Shown here piece by piece: positions 54,408-62,615 of a stretch of DNA of 64,000 nt (positions within the stretch are counted from its first letter, which is position 1; each line of letters starts with the position of its first letter). The position numbers and the translations under genes are program-made. This DNA is from Oscillospiraceae bacterium. GTDB lineage: Bacteria > Bacillota > Clostridia > Oscillospirales > Oscillospiraceae. The stretch is taken from contig JAFTVV010000030.1 of the NCBI GenBank assembly GCA_017465625.1, positions 62,001-126,000 on the forward strand, written 5' to 3'. The notes under the pieces are model-generated. The model saw only the letters and a list, made by a program, of their open reading frames with translations, had not been told where the DNA came from and did no database searches.

Positions 54408-55379
54408 ATGCAGGAAGAAATCGTACAAAAGCCTGTAAAGTTCAGGCTTTTTGATAGAAAGCATTTTGCCATTGTAAAGGGCATCAGCATATTAATTGTG
54501 ATATTTGCCCATCTGGGCAGTCGTTATTTTAATTTCCATTATTTGTCTCCGGCTTCAGGCATTGCTACAGCGGTATTTTTGCTGTGCTCCGGATATGGGA
54601 TCAGTGAATCCTATAAGTACCGTGGGAGCTTGCGGCACTATTGGGAAAATAAAATTATAAGAGTATGGGCACCTTCACTGGTGAAACTGCTGCTGGTGCA
54701 CGGCATTCTGCTGAAGTCCTTTTTCGGCTGGATGGATTATTATCCCTTAGCATTATACGGCTGGTTTTTGAATTTGCTGTTTGCAGAATATCTGGTATTC
54801 TGGCTGCTGTTTAAGTACGTAGACGACCGGAAGCTGCAGATGCTGGGCCTGTTTGGTACATCTATGCTGGCGTTTTTGGTGATTCGGAATCTGCCCATTG
54901 CAGAGGGGCTGTTCTGCTTCCCCTTGGGTGTGATGGCCTCTCAGTATCACTGGAAGAAGAAAATCCGGGCGCTGAATAATAAGCAAAGAGCATATCTGTC
55001 TGCGATACTCGTGGCAGTTGCAGGCTGTGCATTTGTATTGCGCAATATGTTTGACCAGTATTTGCTTTTTAATGCGGTGTGGATGATGATGAAAGTGTCG
55101 CTGGCGATCCTTCTGATTTTAGGGGTCTATTTCCTGAGAAAAATCCCGCTGTGGATGGCGTTTGTACCGGTAGGCATCATTTCCTATGCCCTGTATCTGA
55201 CTTATGTAGAGGTGCTGGCATTGCTGAGCAATCGTCGGGATTGGAAGGCTGTTGTGGTGGTGCTGGGGATTTTGTTTATTGTGGCAACCATTTTCCACTT
55301 TGGTTGTTTGCTGATCGAGCGTTTGAACAGAAAAACGCACACGCGCAATCAGGTGCATCTGCGGGGCAGTATGCGTTGA
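54408..55379 (+). CDS. Acyltransferase family 3 membrane protein
   Basis: 323 residues, many helices; FDRKHFAIVKGISILIVIFAHLG carries the family histidine, and LCSGYGISESYKYRG follows. Likely acetylates the polysaccharide. Differs from the acyltransferase at 50734 in sequence and base composition, so the two probably act on different positions. Confidence 0.85.
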   Translation: MQEEIVQKPVKFRLFDRKHFAIVKGISILIVIFAHLGSRYFNFHYLSPASGIATAVFLLCSGYGISESYKYRGSLRHYWENKIIRVWAPSLVKLLLVHGILLKSFFGWMDYYPLALYGWFLNLLFAEYLVFWLLFKYVDDRKLQMLGLFGTSMLAFLVIRNLPIAEGLFCFPLGVMASQYHWKKKIRALNNKQRAYLSAILVAVAGCAFVLRNMFDQYLLFNAVWMMMKVSLAILLILGVYFLRKIPLWMAFVPVGIISYALYLTYVEVLALLSNRRDWKAVVVVLGILFIVATIFHFGCLLIERLNRKTHTRNQVHLRGSMR

Positions 55380-55406
55380 ACAATACGATTTAAAGGAGAA
55401 TCCAAA

Positions 55407-55817
55407 ATGGAAAACAACAAGAAAAAAGAACTGATGCGCACCATTAAATTTACCCTGTTTTCACTCAGTGCCGGCATTATTCAGATCGCTCTGTTTGAGC
55501 TGCTGGACAAGGTATTCCGCCTTCCTTGGGGAGTGTCCTACACATCGTCGCTGGTTGCGTCTGTGGTGTGGAACTTCACTTTCAACCGGAAGTTTACCTT
55601 CAAGTCTGCCGCCAATGTACCCACAGCGATGCTGAAGGCACTGCTGTTTTACGTGTGGTTTACCCCTCTCACTTTGCTGGGTGGTGACTATCTGGTGGAG
55701 CAGATGAGCTGGAATAAAGACCTGATGACCTTTATCTGTATGTGTCTGAACTTCGTGCTGGAGTTTCTGTGGCAGAGATTTTATGTATTCAAGGGCAGCA
55801 TCGACACTTGCGAATGA
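55407..55817 (+). CDS. GtrA-family membrane protein
   Basis: 136 residues with four membrane helices and the family pattern IKFTLFSLSAGIIQIALFELL and ASVVWNFTFNRKFTFKS. GtrA proteins are thought to move polyprenyl-linked sugars or to help glycosylation of surface polymers. GGAG ribosome site. Ends the rightward arm; no terminator is visible before the transketolase promoter. Confidence 0.9.
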   Translation: MENNKKKELMRTIKFTLFSLSAGIIQIALFELLDKVFRLPWGVSYTSSLVASVVWNFTFNRKFTFKSAANVPTAMLKALLFYVWFTPLTLLGGDYLVEQMSWNKDLMTFICMCLNFVLEFLWQRFYVFKGSIDTCE

Positions 55818-55849
55818 GATTCCGTTTCATAAAAAGCATACACTGCCCC

Positions 55850-55878
55850 TTGAAACTGTAGTCGTTTGGTGTTAAAAT
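55850..55878 (+). promoter_or_regulatory. Sigma-A promoter for the transketolase genes
   Basis: TTGAAA (55850-55855), 17-base spacer, TAAAAT (55873-55878), 34 bases before the start codon. Confidence 0.55.
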
Positions 55879-55912
55879 GTAAAAGATAACCAATATATTA
55901 AGGAGGAACAAC

Positions 55913-56758
55913 ATGACTTCCAGCGAAAAGAAAGACCTGCAAATTATGGCCACCAAGGTGCGCAAGGGTGTAATCGAATCCACCTATGGCGCAAAGGCCG
56001 GCCACCCCGGCGGCAGCCTGTCTGCGGCAGAGGTATTTACTTATCTGTACTTTAAGGAAATGAACATTGATCCTGCAAACCCCAAGTGGGAGGATCGTGA
56101 CCGTTTTGTGCTCAGTAAGGGTCACACCACCCCCGGTCTGTATGCCACTTTGGCAAATCGCGGCTACTTCCCCGTGGAAGATCTGCCCACCTTCCGTCAT
56201 ATCGACAGCTACCTGCAGGGTCACCCCAATATGAATACTGTTCCCGGCGTAGATATGTCTACCGGCTCTTTGGGCCAGGGCATTTCTGCCGCTGTGGGTA
56301 TGGCTATGGCTGCCAAGTATCAGGGCAAGACCAACCGTGTGTACACCGTACTGGGTGACGGTGAGATTCAGGAGGGTCAGGTTTGGGAGGCCTGTATGGC
56401 CGCCGCCCACTATAAGCTGGACAATCTGTGCATCGTTGTGGACAATAACGGCCTGCAGATTGACGGCAATGTTGCGGATGTTATGAGCCCCTATCCCATT
56501 GTGGACAAGCTGCTGGCCTTCGGCTTCAACGTGCACGCCGTGGACGGCCACGACTTTGAGGCACTGGAAAAGGCATTCAACAACGCAAAGAAAACCAAGG
56601 GCCAGCCTACCGCCATCGTTATGTCCACCACCAAGGGCAAGGGTGTTTCCTTTATGGAAAACAATGCCGGCTGGCACGGCAAAGCACCCAACGATGCGGA
56701 GTACGCCCAGGCAATGAAGGAATTGGACGCTGTACTGGCAGAACTGGAGGGAAAGTAA
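55913..56758 (+). CDS. tktA: Transketolase, N-terminal (TPP-binding) subunit
   Basis: 281 residues covering the first third of transketolase. GAKAGHPGGSLSAAE and the TPP/metal motif GDGEIQEGQVWEA...NN (residues about 143-175) are present. Works with the next gene as a split enzyme of the non-oxidative pentose phosphate path. Ends one base before the partner start. Confidence 0.95.
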   Translation: MTSSEKKDLQIMATKVRKGVIESTYGAKAGHPGGSLSAAEVFTYLYFKEMNIDPANPKWEDRDRFVLSKGHTTPGLYATLANRGYFPVEDLPTFRHIDSYLQGHPNMNTVPGVDMSTGSLGQGISAAVGMAMAAKYQGKTNRVYTVLGDGEIQEGQVWEACMAAAHYKLDNLCIVVDNNGLQIDGNVADVMSPYPIVDKLLAFGFNVHAVDGHDFEALEKAFNNAKKTKGQPTAIVMSTTKGKGVSFMENNAGWHGKAPNDAEYAQAMKELDAVLAELEGK

Positions 56759-56759
56759 T

Positions 56760-57695
56760 ATGGAGATGAAGAAAGTTGCTACCCGTGACAGCTACGGCAA
56801 TGCATTGACCGAGCTGGGCGCAGAGGTTTCCGACCTGGTGGTTTTGGATGCAGACCTGGCAGGCGCAACCAAGACCGGTGTATTTAAGAAGGCATTTCCC
56901 GACCGTCACTTCGACTTCGGCATTGCCGAGGGCAATATGATGACTGCCGCTGCAGGTATGGCCGCCGCAGGCCTGGTGCCTTTCGTATCCAGCTTTGCAA
57001 TGTTTGCCGCAGGCCGTGCCTTTGAGCAGGCCCGTAACTCCATCGGTTACCCCCACCTGAATGTAAAGATCGGTGCGACCCACGGCGGTATCTCTGTGGG
57101 TGAGGACGGTGCCAGCCACCAGTGCTGTGAGGACTTTGCACTGATGCGTTCCATCCCCGGTATGACGGTCATCTGCCCTGCAGACGATGTGGAAGCAAAG
57201 GCTGCTGTGAAGGCCGCTTATGCCCATCAGGGTCCTGTTTACCTGCGTTTTGGCCGCTTGGCTGTGCCTGTATTCCACAGTGAGGATTATCAGTTTGTGA
57301 TCGGCAAGGGTGAAGTGCTGAAGGACGGCACCGATGTTGCCATTATCGCTAACGGTCTGATGGTTTATGAAGCCATCGTTGCAGGCGAAGAGCTGGCAAA
57401 GGTAGGCATCAATGCAATGGTCATCAATATGCCCACCATCAAGCCCTTGGATGAAGAGCTGGTGCTGGAAGCTGCCAAGAAGTGCGGCAAGGTGATCACC
57501 TGTGAAGAGCACTCCATCATCGGCGGCTTGGGTGAAGCAGTCTGTGGCGTGCTGAGCGAGAAGCTGCCCACCGTGGTGCGCCGCATCGGCGTCAATGATG
57601 AGTACGGTCACTCCGGCCCCGCTGTGGCACTTTTGAAGCAGTTCGGCCTGTGCGCTGACCACATTGTGGAAGTTGCAAAGGACCTGTGCAAATAA
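56760..57695 (+). CDS. tktB: Transketolase, C-terminal (Pyr) subunit
   Basis: 311 residues: pyrimidine-binding domain (RDSYGNALTEL, DFGIAEGNMMTAAAGMAAAG with the catalytic glutamate) and a C-terminal regulatory domain (EEHSIIGGLGEAV). Needed with the TPP subunit to form the active split transketolase. Confidence 0.95.
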   Translation: MEMKKVATRDSYGNALTELGAEVSDLVVLDADLAGATKTGVFKKAFPDRHFDFGIAEGNMMTAAAGMAAAGLVPFVSSFAMFAAGRAFEQARNSIGYPHLNVKIGATHGGISVGEDGASHQCCEDFALMRSIPGMTVICPADDVEAKAAVKAAYAHQGPVYLRFGRLAVPVFHSEDYQFVIGKGEVLKDGTDVAIIANGLMVYEAIVAGEELAKVGINAMVINMPTIKPLDEELVLEAAKKCGKVITCEEHSIIGGLGEAVCGVLSEKLPTVVRRIGVNDEYGHSGPAVALLKQFGLCADHIVEVAKDLCK

Positions 57696-57800
57696 TTTCG
57701 TCGCCAATATTTAAAAGATCGTGTTGCGCAATCTTACTTTGCAGACACCAACGAAAAAATCGTAAAATGAGTAGCGGCACCAAGCCGTAGACCAATCATA

Positions 57801-57833
57801 AAGGGATGTCCTTGAATTAGGACATCCCTTTTG
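57801..57833 (+). terminator. Terminator after the transketolase genes
   Basis: A perfect 12-bp stem AAGGGATGTCCT/AGGACATCCCTT with loop TGAATT and a short T run. Confidence 0.85.
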
Positions 57834-57876
57834 CTATAATCGAAACATCAAAATATAAAGAGAGGTTGTTTTGCCG

Positions 57877-58644
57877 ATGATGAAAGATAGAACAAGGAAC
57901 TTTTATTTTTATGCGCTGTTTGGAGTCCCCTTTGATAAAGTGGCCGGACTTGAGGTGAAAGGAAAAATAATACTCTGTGCACACAAAGCTTATGGCGATT
58001 TAAGCAGAACGATTGGCTATTGCCTGAGCACAAACGAGATCGAGAAAAAGAAAAAAGATCCTGAGGTTCAGAAATACAATAATCAAAAAAACATGTTCAA
58101 GAATGAAGTGTGCGAGTACATAGGCGGTCAAATATCGGTTTTGCTTGAAAATGTGAGAGGTAAGGGCTGTACAGAATTTGACACATGGCACAGCGAGATC
58201 TGTAATGAAATAATTAAAAAAGCAAAGGACAAAGAGGGTTTGGTTAAAGACTTTAACTATGGTCAAGCGCAAAAATGGGTGAATATGACTATAAAGTATA
58301 TGGATGTAACGGGCTTATGGGATGATTGTGAGGCGTATAAACATCTGCGTACAATCTGCCATATTCCGGTTGATAGTTATATACTGGAAGCGGCCTCTGA
58401 TGAAGGAATTGTTGCACCGTACAAAAATGGAGAGATGGGGTCATACAAAGAATCCAAGTCACTAAAATGGAGTCAGTGGCAAGAAGAGCATTATAAGATG
58501 TTTATTGGGATACCATATGATAAAAATGGGAATTACAAACAAAAGTGCCTACGAAGCATTCCGAAAAGTTTGCCGGACTGGGAGGACGAAAAGTGGATAG
58601 AGTATGCGCATAAAAACAGTAATAAAAATTCCCCCAAAAAGTAA
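57877..58644 (+). CDS. Unrecognised AT-rich orphan gene
   Basis: About 255 residues, highly charged and soluble, with no signal peptide or membrane segment. I recognise no family. Notable parts are FYFYALFGVPFDKVAG, an Lys/Glu-rich helix (residues 50-75), and the aromatic end IPKSLPDWEDEKWIEYA followed by an Asn/Ser/Lys tail. One counted line is only 27% GC, well below the neighbours, which points to transfer. Start is ATG 57877 or TTG 57871 with GAGAGG upstream. It stands alone between two terminators. Function unknown; a mobile defence or island cargo gene is possible. Confidence 0.7.
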   Translation: MMKDRTRNFYFYALFGVPFDKVAGLEVKGKIILCAHKAYGDLSRTIGYCLSTNEIEKKKKDPEVQKYNNQKNMFKNEVCEYIGGQISVLLENVRGKGCTEFDTWHSEICNEIIKKAKDKEGLVKDFNYGQAQKWVNMTIKYMDVTGLWDDCEAYKHLRTICHIPVDSYILEAASDEGIVAPYKNGEMGSYKESKSLKWSQWQEEHYKMFIGIPYDKNGNYKQKCLRSIPKSLPDWEDEKWIEYAHKNSNKNSPKK

Positions 58645-58653
58645 ATTAAAATG

Positions 58654-58685
58654 CCGCGTGCGCGAGTTTCGCGTACGCGGTTTTT
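58654..58685 (+). terminator. Terminator of the AT-rich orphan gene
   Basis: A 12-bp stem CCGCGTGCGCGA/TCGCGTACGCGG with one mismatch, loop GTT, then five T. Confidence 0.85.
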
Positions 58686-59037
58686 AGATGTACCTTTTTT
58701 TCCAAAACGATGTTTCGTGATCTGAACCGGCCGGAAGTCGGGGGTACCCCGGAATGGCAATGTTATGAAGTCAACGCATCTATGCCATTCCGAGGAGCCA
58801 TAGGCGACGTGGGAATCCGTGCTCCAAGGGGTATTACGGATTGCCACGCACCTTCGGTGCTCGCAATGACATTCTAAACTTCGTCACATTGCCCGAGAGG
58901 GGTGTCCCTACGTTTAGGTGTGTCGTTTGCATTTTGCGGAGAATTTTATTGTGGTCGGCGGCGGGATTTTCCACAATATGCTGTGGCGTGCCAAAAAATG
59001 TTGGCTTTTTTCTTCGAAAATCTACCGCCGATAGCCG
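58686..59037. repeat. Gene-free stretch with short palindromes
   Basis: No gene seen. It holds repeat-like pieces: GGGGTACCCC (58742-58751 area), GGAATGGCA with a mirrored TGCCATTCC around 58752-58793, and a GGATTGCCACG...CGCAATGACA stretch near 58838-58871. These look like intergenic repeat remnants; no transcript or protein is supported. Confidence 0.5.
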
Positions 59038-59066
59038 TTGCCTGAATGGAAAAGCTGTGTTATAAT
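59038..59066 (+). promoter_or_regulatory. Sigma-A promoter for dnaD-dnaC-gph
   Basis: TTGCCT (59038-59043), 17 bases, perfect TATAAT (59061-59066). Confidence 0.65.
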
Positions 59067-59098
59067 CTATTCGACAAATTATGAGAGGAGGGGTTCGG

Positions 59099-59977
59099 TT
59101 GCTGTTTGAAGGCTATTCTATGGACTCTTTGACCATCCAAAAATTACTATCTGCGGCCAGCGGTGACGGGGCCCTGTTGTACATCTATCTGAAAAGCGGC
59201 AATGATCCTGTAAACGCTCAAAAGGATTTGCTAATGACCGAAACCCGTTATCAGTGTGCCGCGGCAACGTTGCGGCAGATGGGTCTTTGGCCGGAGGCAC
59301 AGAGCAAAATCATTCCAATGGGGGAACGTCCCCAATATACCGAGCAGGATGTGATGCAGGCACTGAATAAAGACCGGGAATTCCGCAGCCTGTACGGTGA
59401 AATTCAGCGCCTTTTGGGTAAGACGTTGAATAATGAGGAACTGAAAATCATTTTAGGCTTTGTGCGCTACCTGGGGCTGCCTGCGGATGTGATCTGTGTG
59501 CTGGTGTGTTACTGCAAGGATCGGGCGAAGCAAAAGGGCGGCTTGCGCAATCCCTCTTTGCGTACCATTGAAAAAGAGGCATACGCCTGGGCGGAACAGG
59601 GCATCGACACCATTGAACAGGCCGGTGCATTTATCCAAGCGCAGAATCTGCGCCGCAGTCGTCTGCAGGAGCTGATGCGGATTTTGCAGATCCGCAATCG
59701 GGAATTGACCCCCGGAGAGAAAAACTATGCCCAAAAATGGCTGGAAATGGGTTTGCATAATGATGTGATTGGGTTAGCCTATGAGCGCACCTGTATCAAT
59801 ACCGGTGCGATGAACTGGCCCTATATGAATAAAATCCTCACCCGTTGGCACGAAAAAGGCTTCCGCACCGCACAGCAGGTGCTGTCGGGGGACAAGAAGC
59901 CCGTTCCCAAGGGCGCGTCCGGTGAGCTGGGGCAGGCCGAATTGGAGGCCATTCAAAAAGCATTGCAGGAGGTTTAA
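59099..59977 (+). CDS. dnaD: DnaD-family primosome protein
   Basis: About 292 residues: an N-terminal winged-helix domain (SLTIQKLLSAASGDGALLYIYL..., a DnaD_N-like part) and a C-terminal DnaB_2/DnaD domain (TLNNEELKIILGFVRYLGLP..., ending YMNKILTRWHEKGF, the YxxxIxxxW motif). Helps load the replicative helicase during primosome assembly. I favour TTG 59099 because AGGAGGGG ends 5 bases before it; ATG 59081 overlaps that site. Next to dnaC, a usual pairing. Confidence 0.87.
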   Translation: MLFEGYSMDSLTIQKLLSAASGDGALLYIYLKSGNDPVNAQKDLLMTETRYQCAAATLRQMGLWPEAQSKIIPMGERPQYTEQDVMQALNKDREFRSLYGEIQRLLGKTLNNEELKIILGFVRYLGLPADVICVLVCYCKDRAKQKGGLRNPSLRTIEKEAYAWAEQGIDTIEQAGAFIQAQNLRRSRLQELMRILQIRNRELTPGEKNYAQKWLEMGLHNDVIGLAYERTCINTGAMNWPYMNKILTRWHEKGFRTAQQVLSGDKKPVPKGASGELGQAELEAIQKALQEV

Positions 59978-59980
59978 CCT

Positions 59981-60964
59981 ATGGCATACAGTGCAGAAGT
60001 GGTGCGCCGGGCCCGTCGGCGTTTGGAAGAGCAAAAGGAACAGAAGAAGGCGGAAACTGCGGCAAAATTGCAGCAAATCTATGCCGAATTGCCCCATATC
60101 CGGGAGTTGGATGCCCAGCTGCGCAGAACGATGATTCTGGCGGCTCAGGCGGTCTTTACCCAAGGGGACGAGGGAAAAATGGCGATGGAAGAGGCGAAAA
60201 AGGCCAATCTTGCCCTCCAAAAGCAGCGAAAGACGGCCATTGACGCCCGGTTTGGACCGGACTTTTTGGATGAAAGCGAAATTTGTGACCGCTGCGGCGG
60301 CACGGGCTATTTGGGCAGTCACATGTGCAACTGCCTGATAGAGCTGTGTCGGCAGGAGCAGAAGAAAGAGCTGAGTCTTCTGCAGTGCGGTGAGGGGGAT
60401 TTTGAACAGTTTAAGCTGGACTATTATCCTGCCCAGGTGGACAGCCGTTACGGTGCAAGTCCCCGTACCATTATGCAGAAGAATTTGGAGCTGTCCAAGC
60501 GGTTTGTGCGCAATTTTGGCGCAGGCAATCTGCTGTTTGTGGGCGGCACAGGCTTGGGGAAAACCTATATGTCCGCCTGTATTGCCAGAAGCGTAGCAGA
60601 CGGGGGACATAGTGTGGCTTACGAACCGGCAGGCCACCTGTTTGCCAAGCTGGAACGCAACCGTTTTAACCCCAGTGCGGAGACCGAGGAGGATATTCGT
60701 CGTCTGCAAGAGTGTGATTTGCTGATTGTGGACGATTTGGGCACAGAGCTGCCCGGCAATTTTGTGACTGCAGCCCTGTACGGCCTGCTGAACGACCGTT
60801 TGCTGGCAGGAAAGCCGATGGTGATCTCCACCAACCTGAATATTGACGAGATTGCCCAGCGTTATTCCCCCCAGATTGCCTCCCGTCTGCAAGGGCACTT
60901 TAAGGTGCTGCCCTTTGTGGGAGAGGATATTCGTGTAATGAAGAATCGAGGAATTGTATTTTGA
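59981..60964 (+). CDS. dnaC: DnaC/DnaI-type helicase loader
   Basis: 327 residues. An N-terminal region with a zinc site (CDRCGGTGYLGSHMCNC) leads into an AAA+ domain: Walker A GGTGLGKTYMSA, Walker B LLIVDDLGTE. Loads replicative helicase with DnaD. Its stop overlaps the TTG start of gph by 4 bases. Confidence 0.93.
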   Translation: MAYSAEVVRRARRRLEEQKEQKKAETAAKLQQIYAELPHIRELDAQLRRTMILAAQAVFTQGDEGKMAMEEAKKANLALQKQRKTAIDARFGPDFLDESEICDRCGGTGYLGSHMCNCLIELCRQEQKKELSLLQCGEGDFEQFKLDYYPAQVDSRYGASPRTIMQKNLELSKRFVRNFGAGNLLFVGGTGLGKTYMSACIARSVADGGHSVAYEPAGHLFAKLERNRFNPSAETEEDIRRLQECDLLIVDDLGTELPGNFVTAALYGLLNDRLLAGKPMVISTNLNIDEIAQRYSPQIASRLQGHFKVLPFVGEDIRVMKNRGIVF

Positions 60965-61608
60965 GAATCGGTGTTTTATTTGATTTGGACGGCACGCTTT
61001 TAAATACACTGGAAGATTTGACAGACAGTGTCAATTACGTTTTGAGAAGCCACGGCTGTCCGGAACGTACCCAAAAAAATGTGCGGGACTTTATCGGAAA
61101 CGGCGCACGGCGGCTGATTGAGCTGTCACTGCCCGGCACACCGGATGACCCGGATGTGGATACGGCTCTTGCGGAGTATCAGACCTACTATAAGGCCCAT
61201 AGTCAGGTAAAAACCCGTCCCTATGAGGGCGTGGTAGAGGCACTGCAGGAATTGCAGAAAAACTACCCTGTTGCAATCGTGTCCAATAAGCCGGACGGGG
61301 CGACCAAGGTGCTGTGCCGGCAGTGGTTTGGGGATGTGTATGCAGCAGGAGAGAGCGCAGATTGTCCCCGTAAGCCTGCGCCGGATATGCTGCTTCGGGC
61401 GATGGAGGCCATTGGCGTGGACCGCTGCGTGTACGTGGGCGACAGCGATGTGGATGTGATCACAGCCCATAATGCAGGCGCTCAGTGCCTGAGCGTACTG
61501 TGGGGCTTCCGGGATCGGGCAGATATTGAAAAGGCCGGCGGCACCCATTTCTGCGAAGATCCCAAGGATTTGCTTCCTTGCTTGTATAAACTGTTGCAGG
61601 AAATCTGA
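60961..61608 (+). CDS. gph: HAD-family phosphatase, phosphoglycolate-phosphatase-like
   Basis: 215 residues with all HAD motifs: DLDGTLLNT at the N-terminus, SNKPD, and KPAPDM plus GDSDVDV near the C-terminus, with a helical cap (about 15-80). Gph/PpaX-type enzymes clear phosphoglycolate or pyrophosphate; specificity cannot be told. Starts with TTG overlapping the dnaC stop. Confidence 0.85.
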   Translation: MRIGVLFDLDGTLLNTLEDLTDSVNYVLRSHGCPERTQKNVRDFIGNGARRLIELSLPGTPDDPDVDTALAEYQTYYKAHSQVKTRPYEGVVEALQELQKNYPVAIVSNKPDGATKVLCRQWFGDVYAAGESADCPRKPAPDMLLRAMEAIGVDRCVYVGDSDVDVITAHNAGAQCLSVLWGFRDRADIEKAGGTHFCEDPKDLLPCLYKLLQEI

Positions 61609-61634
61609 TAGCGGCATTTTCCTACAGCTTTCAC

Positions 61635-61663
61635 TTGACGGATGCCGTAAAATATGGTACTAT
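61635..61663 (+). promoter_or_regulatory. Sigma-A promoter for tRNA-Leu
   Basis: TTGACG (61635-61640), 17-base spacer, TACTAT (61658-61663), 28 bases before the mature tRNA end. Confidence 0.65.
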
Positions 61664-61691
61664 CTACCTCGTTGATGGATGTACCATCCAC

Positions 61692-61778
61692 GCCGGTATG
61701 GTGGAATAGGTAGACACAAGGGACTTAAAATCCCTCGCCGTAAAAAGCGTACCGGTTCGAGTCCGGTTACCGGCACCA
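61692..61778 (+). tRNA. tRNA-Leu (anticodon TAA)
   Basis: 87 bases with a 7-bp acceptor stem GCCGGTA/TACCGGC, anticodon loop CTTAAAA within GGGACTTAAAATCCC, a long variable arm as in type II leucine tRNAs, TTCGAGTCC in the T loop region, and an encoded CCA end. Confidence 0.96.
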
Positions 61779-61780
61779 TG

Positions 61781-61815
61781 AAAAGACCGTGATTGCGATG
61801 CAATCACGGTCTTTT
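61781..61815 (+). terminator. Terminator after tRNA-Leu
   Basis: A perfect 16-bp stem (61781-61796 with 61800-61815) and loop GAT, ending in four T. Confidence 0.9.
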
Positions 61816-61986
61816 CAATGATGTTTGCCTTTTCGGCAAATGATGTTGTTGCACGAATGATGTCGGCTGCGCCTGATGATGTCGCTTCGCTAATGTGTTC
61901 TGGCAAACATCGCATCATTGCGAGTGAAACGAGCAACATCATTATGCGGAGCATAACATCATATTGCCGTAGGCGATGCATCATTG
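61816..61986. repeat. Palindromic ATGATGT/ACATCAT element
   Basis: A 171-base imperfect palindrome. The ends are a perfect 8-bp inverted repeat (CAATGATG/CATCATTG). The left half repeats ATGATGT units joined by small palindromes (TGCCTTTTCGGCA, CGGCTGCGCC, CGCTTCG), and the right half repeats ACATCAT units in reverse, with the centre near 61892-61905. No coding capacity. It can form one long cruciform. Such elements are common between genes in gut clostridia; I recall them only from memory. The right end supplies the TTG of the next -35 box. Confidence 0.75.
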
Positions 61987-62012
61987 AAATCGTTGCTCTT
62001 TTATAGTATAAT
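61984..62012 (+). promoter_or_regulatory. Sigma-A promoter for the MazG-like gene
   Basis: TTGAAA (61984-61989), 17-base spacer, perfect TATAAT (62007-62012). The -35 starts inside the palindromic element. Confidence 0.6.
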
Positions 62013-62030
62013 GAAAAACAAGGAATAAAT

Positions 62031-62079
62031 CCACCCTTGGTGGGTGAAATCACTTCGTGATGAAATCCGACTTCGTCGG
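62031..62079 (+). repeat. Array of three short hairpins in the MazG-like leader
   Basis: Three 5-bp hairpins with 3-base loops in tandem: CCACC/GGTGG (62031-62043), ATCAC/GTGAT (62049-62061) and CCGAC/GTCGG (62067-62079), the last two with loop TTC. They share the linker TGAAAT and an 18-base period. They lie in the transcribed leader, so they could affect RNA stability or translation. Confidence 0.7.
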
Positions 62080-62132
62080 GAGAGAGGACGGATATAATGC
62101 ATGAAGATAAACGAAACAGAGGAGCACACAAA

Positions 62133-62468
62133 ATGAGAATTTCTATTGATGAACTGCAGGCGTATCTGGCAGATCGGTACTGCGGTTGGGCAACCGAGCA
62201 AAGTATGTTTATGAAGCTGGTGGAGGAAATGGGGGAGGTTGCCGAGGTTCTCAACAAGCGAGCCGGACGCAAAGCCTCCGACGAAAACGACTTGCAGGAA
62301 CAATTGGGCGTTGAATTGGTGGATATGATCCATTATATTGTTGCCATTGCCGCGATTAACGACATTGATCTTTCCACCCTGATGATTGAAAAGGATAAAA
62401 AAGCGTCCGTTAAGTACAATCACAAAATAAACCTTGAAACTTTCTTATCGGAGAAAAACAGCAAATAG
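62133..62468 (+). CDS. MazG-like nucleotide pyrophosphohydrolase
   Basis: 111 residues. The MazG metal-binding motifs are present: FMKLVEEMGEVAEVLNK (EExxE) and LGVELVDMIHYIVAIA (ExxD). Small MazG-like proteins hydrolyse NTPs or dNTPs and are often found in phages and islands. I place the start at ATG 62133 (GGAG 8 bases upstream); ATG 62097 is possible. Confidence 0.85.
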   Translation: MRISIDELQAYLADRYCGWATEQSMFMKLVEEMGEVAEVLNKRAGRKASDENDLQEQLGVELVDMIHYIVAIAAINDIDLSTLMIEKDKKASVKYNHKINLETFLSEKNSK

Positions 62469-62490
62469 TTTAAAACGTATTAGCAGAAAC

Positions 62491-62604
62491 GGGGGTGTCT
62501 CAATGTACGAGACACCCCCTGAAAATATATTTTATATTGTATCGCAAGGGGCGGCCTATGTGCCGCCCCTTGTTCTTTGTATTATAAGGATTTTTCCGGA
62601 ATGA
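62491..62604. repeat. Dispersed repeat copy 2, including the MazG terminator
   Basis: GGGGGTGTCTC/GAGACACCCCC hairpin (62491-62519, terminator of the MazG-like gene), then AAGGGGCGGC/GCCGCCCCTT (62546-62571) with loop CTATGT, then GGAATGACACA (about 62598-62608). The same order occurs at 23881-23990, with loop CTGTGT in the second hairpin. Confidence 0.75.
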
Positions 62605-62615
62605 CACAATGATGC

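Noticed and set aside
61816..61986. Possible CRISPR array (repeated ATGATGT units)
   Set aside because: Units are short, unevenly spaced and mirrored on the opposite strand as a palindrome; there are no equal-length unique spacers and no cas genes.
57877..62468. A complete prophage or integrative element next to tRNA-Leu
   Set aside because: Only an AT-rich orphan, a MazG-like gene and an HTH gene could fit; core dnaD-dnaC-gph genes lie between and no integrase, capsid or attachment-site repeat was found.
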